Shown here: in pieces, positions 56,480 through 64,000 of the stretch
Numbering within the stretch: the stretch's first letter is position 1
Layout of the letters: every line of letters starts with the position of its first letter
Origin: Typha latifolia
Taxonomy: Eukaryota > Streptophyta > Magnoliopsida > Poales > Typhaceae
Length of the DNA: 64,000 bases
Direction: 5' to 3'
Assembly: GCA_019914945.1 (NCBI GenBank)
Contig: CM034108.1
Location: 7,698,001-7,762,000, forward strand
The notes under the pieces: model-generated
Database searches by the model: none
Seen by the model: the letters and a program-made list of their open reading frames with translations, nothing else
What the model was told of the DNA's origin: nothing
Translations under genes and position numbers: made by a program

Positions 56480-56893
56480 AAAGGATCATCACCAAGAACA
56501 AAGTGAATGATATAGTTAGGAGATGCATTATGATGACACTAGTCCTTCCAACCATACCTTCTCAAGCACTTCTTGCACTATATGCTCCAACTCTACATCA
56601 GGAGCACTAGTATCTTCATCTAAAAGAACAACTACACATTGGCAGTGATCGCAATGCGCTGCTTTTGCCCTAAAAAACTACACATCTCTCTCCCTAAGAT
56701 GGGTGTTGTATCCCTAAGGGAATGATATGAAGTGATGCACATTGGCTACGCTAGCAACTGCAATGATCTCCTCTTCAGATACCTCCCCTTGCTTTCCATA
56801 GGATATGTTGAACAATCTAGGTTCTTGGACTACTAACCCTATCTACTGCCTTAGCAAATTAAGTCAAAATCTTGATAGACCCTCCTCTGATTG
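56480..56893 (-). pseudogene. ABCB-type transporter nucleotide-binding domain fragment
   Basis: The minus strand encodes, with frame changes, a run of ABC-transporter landmarks: a SPIRGGSIKI-like strand, LLRQ-stop-IGLVVQEPRLF (Q-loop), NISYGKQGEVSEEEIIAVAS, VANVHHFISFP-stop-GYNTHLRERDV, GQKQRIAI (end of the LSGGQ signature region), VVLLDEDTSAPDVELEHIVQ (Walker B and D-loop, with the usual catalytic EATSALD altered) and VGRTSVI (before the H-loop). The order matches multidrug-resistance/P-glycoprotein half domains. Walker A, the transmembrane part and introns are absent and stops are present, so it is a gene fragment. An E integrase fragment abuts it at 56894. Confidence 0.8.
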
Positions 56894-57610
56894 GCGATTC
56901 AAAGGCATCTACCATTATCATGGGCGGAATGGTCTTATAACACCGCCTACTATAGTAGCATTGGCATGACTCCATTTGAGGTGGTGTATGGACGCACGAC
57001 TCCGACATTACGCGCTTATGATCCAGTGGCATCGGCAGATAGGACAGAGGTGGACTTAGCATTGATGGATAGAGACGCCACATTGAGAAGGTTGCGTGCT
57101 CATCTTAAACTTGCTCAAAACTGCATGAAGCAAGTTTATGATCGTAGCGATAGGGAGCAGGAGTTCGACATCGGCAGTTGGGTGTTTGTGAAGGTGTAAC
57201 CGTATCGACAAGTGACCTTACGTTTGATGCGAAACCAAAAGTTAGCACATCGCTACTTTGGTCCGTTTCGGGTGTTGGAGCGTATTGGTCCAATTGCATA
57301 TCGTTTGGAGCTGTCGGAGGGGTCGAGAGTGCACCCTGTCTTTTATATTTCATAGTTGAGAAAGCGCATGGGAGATCATGAGATTGTTGGATCAGTTCTA
57401 CTAGAGCCATTAGAGGAGATAGAGATCGTAGAGCCAGTACGAGTACTTGCTAGACGCTGACGATGACATAGTATCAGATTGGAGATGGAGATTCTAGTTG
57501 AGTGGCTTGGTAAGCCATTTGATGAGGTGATATGGGAGTTAGAGACTGATATCTTGGAGCGTTTCCTTGACTTTTCACCTTGAGGGCAAGGTGGGAGAAG
57601 CGTGGTGGGC
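56894..57610 (+). pseudogene. E-family integrase C-terminal half and chromodomain (E4)
   Basis: The frame reads LSWAEWSYNTAYYSSIGMTP, FEVVYGRTTPTLRAYDPVAS, RAHLKLAQNCMKQVYDRSDR and FDIGSWVFVKV, then a stop, then frameshifted pieces including HPVFYIS-like and EILVEWLGKPFDEVIWE (chromodomain). It is followed by the polypurine tract GGTGGGAGAAGCGTGGTGGG and the LTR. The catalytic core lies outside this fragment, which starts at the junction with the ABCB relic. Confidence 0.87.
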
Positions 57611-58418
57611 TGATACACTTAGTTATGATCTTTTCTTATTGCATTAGATGTTTATTTTTATTAAAATAAAATTCCTGAAGGTTGCATTCGAACGCTCTTG
57701 TGAACGCCTTGTGAATGCTCGCGTTCGAATGCCTTGTGAAAGCCTTGTGAACGTCTGTGTCGTATTCGCAAATCCAGGAGAAGGGGCTTTTGAGTGCGTT
57801 CAAACGTGATCGACAGGAATCCTATAGAATTAGGGTTTTATATTATTTTAGGACTTGTTGGCTAGCCTCTATGAATATGTGGATGGCAACTAACTTCGTT
57901 ATGCTATTGGATTCTTGATTTCTTGCCTCCTATCTTCTCTCTTTAGATTCCTCTCTCCTCCCTCTTCACCATCCTTTCACATCTATCGTTGGTAAGGTTT
58001 CTCCTCGCTTCTAATCTTCCTCGACTATCGAGTCACCCCTCTTCTTTGGGATCTGGACCACTTCGTTCCCTTTATCTACTTTCCTTAATCACTTCCACAA
58101 TCCACCCTTATCTTCATACCCATTCATAATCCTAACATCCACTTCACCCGTCACCACCACCATCACCCACGTTATTCCGTATTTTCGTCCCTACTACAGT
58201 TCGAATTTGCGAAGGGAATAAATATGAAAGTTGTAGATCAGATAGTTACGGATCCAACTTAATTGGTTTCGTAATTTTCTGCATGTACTGCTTCCTACAA
58301 TAAATTTAGATCTTAAGGAATTGTTTCGTAGCCGATCTTTTAGTTCTAGATCTTATCATTTGGTACAAGAACCTATCATTTAGTATTAGAGATTATCATT
58401 TGGTATCAGACCCTATCA
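57611..58418 (+). repeat. E4 3' LTR with three 20-bp PBS-like units
   Basis: It starts TGATACACTTAG. The body ends ATCTTATCA at 58358, then units 58359-58378, 58379-58398 and 58399-58418 (each TTTGGTA.CAGA-like and ending TATCA), then TTGGTATCAAAGCC. GTTCGAAC-type sites lie at 57685-57810. Confidence 0.82.
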
Positions 58419-58429
58419 ATTGGTATCAA

Positions 58430-59170
58430 AGCCTATCTCTAATTGTTAAGGTGGCTTTTGTTAAGAGATATGATCAATTAGCTTGGTTCAAATCTAAGGT
58501 GAAACTTTCGAGAACAACTGTCGGCGATTTAGCCATCCAAAAGATCTGAGAGTTTATGGGTTGTTCCTCTTAAAGTAAGAGTCCTAACTCAATCGAACTG
58601 ATGTCGATCAGAGGTGTAGATCAGAAGTTATCAGGGAAATATTAACTGATGGTCAGATGGTGGCAAAATGAACGTGGTTAGAGGAAGGTATAATAATGGT
58701 TAGGGTATTGGGTAATGACAATAGCAACGATGGTGGGAATAGAGCAATAAGCTAGACGAAGGGATAAAGAGTCGATCGATCCTTGATAGGCAAAGGGGCA
58801 TAGTTAGATTGAAGAAGGAAGAAAATGATGCTCGATGGTGGCTACCCTTGGAAGAAGGAGATAGAGGTATAGGAAGAAAAAACTTCAATATTTCATTGAT
58901 AGATCAATAAAGTTGCTTTCCACATATTTAGAGGCTACTTTAACAAGCAAAATAATCAAAAGATAACCCTATAAATAATACAATTTCGCCAATCACATTC
59001 GAACGAGGTCAAGCACGTTCGAACGCGCTAAATATGTTCTTGGTATTTGCGAATGTATGCAAGAGTTCGAACACTACGTGCAAATGCGACTTCCTAGCAT
59101 TTGAATGCGACTGCCAAAAATCTGTATTCTTCAATAGTAAAAGTTATTTCTTTCAAGGCAAGTTGGTCAG
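58430..59170 (-). repeat. H-type LTR fragment
   Basis: The minus strand resembles 48389-50060 (shared GATCGATCCTTGATAGGCAA and CACATATTTAGAGGCTA strings) with GTTCGAAC sites at 58995-59110. The ends are unclear. Confidence 0.6.
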
Positions 59171-59499
59171 GTTCAAGTTGTATCTAGCTGAACCGTAAAA
59201 CTAACATGCAAAAACTGAAATCTGGCAATGCACCGATGCAAATCAAGATAGGTAATAAAAAATTTTAAGAAGCTTCAAGATTGTTCTGATTTTTCGTACC
59301 TCAATGCATCGCACATATATCTTCTCCCTATCTTAAATGTTTGTCTAAAATATTCAAGCTAGAGCCTCAGTTAGCACTTCCTTCAAGAATCCTATTAAAA
59401 AGAGTGAAATTGACAACTACGCAAAAGATATAACCAAGTGTACATTACATATGACTCATATTTAGGACATATTGAATATAATTGTAGAATGTTTTAGGC
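59171..59499. other. Unassigned non-coding sequence
   Basis: I see no gene or recognisable repeat. It may be the distal part of an LTR. Confidence 0.3.
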
Positions 59500-60286
59500 A
59501 TGGATTACAATTAGTTGTCGCTATTATGCTAAATTTTTTATGTATAAGAGAACCGCGACAAACTCCTGGTGTGATTACATCATACCATACTGGTGTCCCC
59601 TTGGCTTGGGAGACTACAGAAAACTAGAGGATCACCCTTGGGAATAAACAAAGACTATTTTAAGATCTATATTCATAGCAACACATGTTGCTTAGCATAT
59701 CTCGTGTGGTGTATAGCCGAAACGAGAAATAGCATATTGTGGTAAGACTCGCTGGAACCGCGTACTTAACTGTCTACCAACCTCTGTATATTTTATGGCG
59801 CCTTCATTGTCCAAGCTCCACTTTGACCATTATGTTAGAATAAAGTAATACGATCCAAATTACGAAATTAAATTCTAGAAAGGATTGAAAGCTAAAGACT
59901 CAAAAGATCATCATACCTCCAGCCATTGGTGTTTAAATTCACACTTCAAAATTTATGATTTTTCTTGTGTTAGTTTTGGATCTTCTAAGCTCTCAAACAC
60001 TTAGTTTGATGGTATAACTTTTTTGAATCGAGTGAATGAGCTTAGAGACCAAATCTACTATATATAGCTTAGCTCCCATCAAGCTTTATGGCTATGAGTT
60101 ACCATACTAAAAATAAACGTTCATCTCATGAGAAAACTTTTATCTCAATCAATAAGAAAACTTTCATCTCAATCAATGAGAAATTTTTATCTAATCAATG
60201 AGAAAACATTCTAATCATCATGAATGCTTGAAATAAGAGAGGAAAATGTTTGGACCATAATAAATTAGATTAAAAAAATAGTTACA
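59500..60286 (-). repeat. Probable 3' LTR of copia J
   Basis: On the minus strand, TGTAACTATTTTTTTAATC starts at 60286 directly after a copia-type polypurine tract (CCAAGTGGGAGAA). A CTATATATAG box lies near 60060. The 3' limit near 59500 is a guess, as no terminal match was found. Confidence 0.55.
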
Positions 60287-60654
60287 TTCTCCCACTTGGT
60301 TCATACGTTTGACCTAAGCGATGCCTTAACTTAATCTCATTGATTATCTTTCTTAAGAAATAAATACACAAATCCTGACGATAAGTCCTTTGATAACAAG
60401 TATTACCTTCCATGTATTACGATATATTTAGTTCTCAAGTATTATATTTTATGTGGTAACACTTAATGAATAAAATTTATGTTTATTCTTGGTCCTATGA
60501 ATTTTCTCAAATACATAAGGTGCACATTAATATGAGAAAATATCATAATTAATAAGAGTTTCATTCATAGATTGTATACATAATTAAGTAGTGGAACCAA
60601 ATCCCATTTTCTCTACATGATCCTTGAATTTCAATGGTGGCACATGCTTAGTCA

Positions 60655-61111
60655 AAGTTTTAGCGATCATAAAATTCAGTGCTTATGTGCTCAATGATCA
60701 CTTTCTTTTCCTTAATACGTTCCCTTATGGTTAGATACTTAATATCAATGTGTTTACTTCGATTTCCACTTTTATTATTCTTAGCTATAAAAACAGCAAT
60801 TGAATTATCGCAAAAAATTCTTAATAGCCTAGAAATAGAATCCATAACTCTAAGCCCAGATATGAAACTCTTAAACCATACACTATGTGAAGTAGTCTCA
60901 AAACAAGAAACAAACTCGACTTCCATAGTAGAAGTGGCAGTTATGGTTTGCTTGACACTCCTCCATGATATAGCTCCATCGACTATCATGAAAGTATATT
61001 CAGATGTTTATTTACGTGAATCAACACAGCCAGCGAAATCAAAATCTAAGTAGCAAATCACTTCCAAGTTATTTGTCTGTCTATACATAAGTATAAAATC
61101 TTTAGTTCCTC
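60655..61111 (-). pseudogene. Copia J RNase H domain
   Basis: Minus strand: GTKDFILMYRQTNNLEVICY, LDFDFAGCVDSRK with a stop, then MIVDGAISWRSVKQTITATS, TMEVEFVSCFETTSHSVWFK, IFCDNSIAVFIAKNNKSGNR, SKHIDIKYLTIRERI and EHISTEFYDR. This is the C-terminal copia RNase H, which degrades the RNA template. The family's YSDSDFAGC becomes YLDFDFAGC, and A-E in the STMEAE motif is changed to V-E. The upstream pol is cut off by the A8 insertion at 61112. An early stop follows the usual end region. Confidence 0.85.
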
Positions 61112-61294
61112 TGTAATAACCCAAGCCCAAGTTTTTTTTAAAAAAAACCTGCACTGCATGGCACGACAGCTCGTGCCATGTAGTGGCAGCGGAGATGGGC
61201 GCCACGCGCCCCAAGCGCCGGCCCGGCCAACCTGGCCGAGCCAGCTAGCGCGGTGGGGCCCTGCCGCCGCCGCCGTAGCCCCCTCCCCACTATT

Positions 61295-61326
<32 letters not shown>

Positions 61327-62078
61327 ATTCATTCTCATCTTCCTCTCTTTCTCTCTCTCTCTCTCTAACACCCCTTCCCTCTCTCTCTACCCGTTGCCGC
61401 TGCCACATCTACTAATGCCGGTGAGCTTCCCTCCTTCTCTCTCTCTCTCCCTCTCTCTCTCTCTACCTCTCTCTCTACCTCTCTTTCTCTCTTTTTCGGC
61501 TTTCTCTCGGACTGCCGGAGGATTAAGCCGTCGGCGAGAGGCCGGCCGCTGAGTGGCCACCAGCGGTCGCACCCCTCCCCTATGGCCCAACCTTCTTCTT
61601 CTTCTCCTTCTTCTTCTTCTTCTCTTTCTTCTTCCTCTCCTCCTCCTTCTTCCCTTCTCTCCTTGGCTGCACTCCCCAAGGGGTGCTGGGCTCGGCCCAG
61701 CGCCCTTGCAGCGCCAGGCGCTGGGCGAGCCCAACGCCTTGCTGTGCATGGTGCTGGGCTGAGCCCAGCACTATATACAATTTTTTTTATATATATATAG
61801 ACATGCACAATTAGTTTAGCTTAGTTAATTTAATGTATTTAAGTTATATAAATTAAATATAATTATATCATAGTTAGTATACAGTTCTAATTATATCATG
61901 TTTAGCAAAATACCTGCAATATAAATTATTAGGGTTTCGTACGTATATTCTTACATAATTAATTGCAGTAACTTAATTCTTATTTTCTTAATTATCAAAG
62001 AGAATAGTAGATAGATAAAATACATTTTAAATACACTATTAAATAATATAATTATGATTACTAAATAATAAAAACAAA
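61112..62078 (+). repeat. A-family LTR 5' part (A8), truncated
   Basis: It starts TGTAATAACCCAAGCCC and matches the first ~1 kb of A3 (GC-rich block, CT tracts 61290-61500, TTC tract 61590-61650, duplicated GTGCTGGGC motifs). It stops at about 62078, where gag sequence begins, so the rest of the LTR and the PBS are deleted. Confidence 0.85.
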
Positions 62079-63166
62079 CTCTGAGCCACCTCCTACAGTG
62101 GGCATCACCTTAAATAAGTTTATGCAATTAAACCCCCCGATTTACAGTGGAGGTGTTGATCCACTGGAGGCTAGTGATGGTTATCAGACATAGAGAAAAT
62201 GTTGGATACTTTAGGATGTAATGATCAGCAGAAAGTAGTCTTTGCTACTTTTATGCTTCGAGGTGAGGCAGAACAATGGTGGAAAGCTACAGAAAGACTG
62301 ATAAAATCAAGGATAGGGGACACTGTCATCACTTGGGAGTTATTTCTGGATGCCTTTGATCAAAAGCATTTTCCAGCCTGGAGGAAAGAAAAGATGGAAG
62401 AAGAATTTCTGCATTTACGTTAGGGTCCTATGACGGTGGCAGAGTACGAGGTCAAATTTAATGCTTTAGCCCGTTTTGTACCCCACCAAGTTCCAAATGA
62501 AGCAGCAAGAACTCGACGCTTCAAGCATGGGCTGAATTATGCTATACATCAAAGCTTGGATGCAGCAGGCATCATCCCTTATGCTGATACAGTAGAGAGG
62601 GCTATGGCACTAGAGGGGGTGATTCAGGAGAAGAGGGCTCTATGGAAGCTCGGTGATCTGGGACACAGTCCGGGCGAGGCGGAAGTTCTAGGGTTCCTTC
62701 TGCAAGCTAGAGCCTATCGCATTCGCAGTCACAGCGTCGCCTTCCCTACCATCCTTATCGGGGAAGTTCTAGCGCTGGTTCATCTGCTAACCGATCTAAT
62801 TCACGGGGATCTGGAGGACTTAGCCAAGCAGTGTCTCAAGTTAGTGTGACTGGATCGCCTTCCATTGGTAGAGGGGGTGGATCTACTAGAGGTCAGACTA
62901 CTTGGAGAAGTCACTGCTTTGGGTGTGGGAAGTTTGGTCACCATCTTTGAGATTGGCCTAACCCACGTTTGTGCTTTGAGTGTGGACGGCTTGGTCATAT
63001 CCGTCGTGACTGTCCGCACGCTGCCATCGCCCCGATTTCCGCCGCTGCAGCATCTTCTAGAACTGCACCTCTTGGGGTTTTTACTACGGTTGGCCGAGGT
63101 AGAGGACTTGTTGGAGCAGGTTCCTCTCAACCTGGGCGAAAGTCTAGAGGTGGTCGGATCTTCGCT
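62079..63166 (+). pseudogene. Tekay/Del-like gag with two zinc knuckles
   Basis: The capsid core has NPPIYSGGVDPLEASDG, FMLRGEAEQWWKATERLI, TWELFLDAFDQKHFPAWRKE and EEFLHLR, then a stop at 62421, and VAEYEVKFNALARFVPHQVP and YADTVERAMALEG. After a frame change near 62640, a Ser/Arg/Gly-rich stretch leads to CFGCGKFGHHL, whose last Cys is replaced (DWP), and [15 protein letters not shown]. The QWW and FxxKYFP-type signatures are those of Tekay/Del chromoviruses. The defects here are two stops and one frameshift. It connects the A-type LTRs to this clade. Confidence 0.85.
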
Positions 63167-64000
63167 ATGACGGAGCACGACACTTTGGCATCTAATGATG
63201 TGGCCACAGGTACTTTGAATTTATTTTCTCATACAGCAAGAGTTTTATTTGATTCGGGTGCCACACATTCCTTTATTTCAAGTTCTTTTGCTTGCCATGC
63301 TGATATGCTAATGGAACCTTTAGAGGATATTCTGTTGATTGCCACACCAGTAGGAGAGACAGTTGTTATTGATTCGGCTTATAAATCTTGCATAGTTAGT
63401 TTTGGTGATAGAGAGTTCAAAGTAAATCTTTTGCCACTAGAGCTGACAGATTTTGATGTTATCTTGGGGATGGATTGGTTAGCTGCATATCATGCCAACA
63501 TAGATTGCTATAGAAAGGAAATTGTGATGAATTTAGCTGATGGAGAAGAATATAGAATTAAGGGCAATAAATCTAGTAACCTTATGAAGATAATCTCTGC
63601 ATTTGAAGCTTGTAGGTTACTAAAGAAAGGATGTACATGTGTCTTAGCTAGTTTGTCAAGGGATACTGATAAACATATTAAATTAGAAGATGTCCGAGTT
63701 GTTAGAGAGTTTCTTGATGTTTTCCCAGATGATCTCCCTAGATTACCCCCGGACAGGGAAGTAAACTTTTCAATTGATTTAGCTCCTAATACTTCACCTA
63801 TTTCTAAAGCTCCCTATAGAATGACACCAATAGAATTGAAGGAACTTAAGGTACAGTTGGAAGAACCATTACTGAAAGGCTTCATAAGACCTAGTGTCTC
63901 TCCTTGGGGAGCACCTGTTCTTTTTGTTAAGAAGAAGGATGTGACACTCAGGCTGTGTATAGACTATAGACAACTGATTCAAGTGACAATAAAAAATAAA
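63167..64000 (+). CDS. Tekay/Del-like protease and start of reverse transcriptase (runs off window)
   Basis: The frame is open from [12 protein letters not shown] to the window end (278 codons). The protease carries [17 protein letters not shown], with DSG as active site, then [20 protein letters not shown]. The linker [20 protein letters not shown] is the standard bridge to RT, followed by [40 protein letters not shown] and LCIDYRQL. These cut the polyprotein and start cDNA synthesis in functional elements. The upstream gag is broken, so the whole element is probably not functional even though this part is intact. The catalytic RT motif lies beyond 64000. Confidence 0.85.
   Translation, partial: MTEHDTLASNDVATGTLNLFSHTARVLFDSGATHSFISSSFACHADMLMEPLEDILLIATPVGETVVIDSAYKSCIVSFGDREFKVNLLPLELTDFDVILGMDWLAAYHANIDCYRKEIVMNLADGEEYRIKGNKSSNLMKIISAFEACRLLKKGCTCVLASLSRDTDKHIKLEDVRVVREFLDVFPDDLPRLPPDREVNFSIDLAPNTSPISKAPYRMTPIELKELKVQLEEPLLKGFIRPSVSPWGAPVLFVKKKDVTLRLCIDYRQLIQVTIKNK

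Overview
The window is nuclear DNA from a flowering plant. It has one ordinary host gene, a five-exon PGPP1-type phosphatidylglycerophosphate phosphatase on the minus strand (52852-55877) with a GC-rich first exon and AT-rich introns. That base pattern is common in monocots, but I cannot name the species. Nearly everything else is nested, decayed LTR retrotransposon sequence. I see no rRNA or tRNA gene and no CRISPR array.

I use working names for the recurring families. A: very long LTRs (about 2.8-3.4 kb) with ends TGTAA..TTACA, full of CT, TTC and TA microsatellites. They are probably LTRs of a Tekay/Del-type chromovirus, because one truncated copy (61112-62078) leads into a Tekay-like gag-protease-RT region. 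B: LTRs of about 0.8-1.35 kb with unusually long inverted ends (TGATACGAT..ATCGTATCA), a tRNA-Met-type PBS and Reina-like gag, protease, integrase and chromodomain remains. E: related chromovirus LTRs starting TGATACA/TGATATA. C and G: further Ty3/gypsy pol relics. H: diverged LTRs on the minus strand. D and J: Ty1/copia elements. D carries a third ORF of the 'plant transposon protein' type between RNase H and the 3' LTR. A Mutator-like transposase relic (22092-23885), a LINE-type RNase H relic (51290-51960) and an ABCB-transporter pseudogene fragment (56480-56893) complete the inventory.

Layout. 1-13723: minus-strand Ty3 relic C, broken by A LTRs and by the short non-autonomous element B1, whose own 3' LTR holds another A solo LTR. 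13724-22091: copia D (minus), with a B solo LTR in its RT and no integrase, abutting a truncated A LTR. 22092-23885: MULE relic with an E solo LTR inside. 23886-28593: fragments of E and B. 28594-37112: minus-strand E element E3, split inside its integrase by the 6.6-kb composite element B2 (three LTRs, one target-site duplication). 37113-50157: minus-strand element G with H-type LTRs, interrupted by E, A and B insertions. 50158-56893: the gene-bearing island. 56894-64000: E and copia fragments and the Tekay-like element running off the end.

Two themes stand out. First, in families B and E, copies of the tRNA-primer-binding region have become part of the LTR 3' end. Target-site duplications place the integrated end outside zero, one or two 42-bp PBS-containing units. 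Second, clusters of the 12-bp palindrome GCGTTCGAACGC lie upstream of TATA boxes in unrelated Ty3 and Ty1 LTRs and at a predicted internal promoter of copia D, which suggests a shared promoter-proximal control module.
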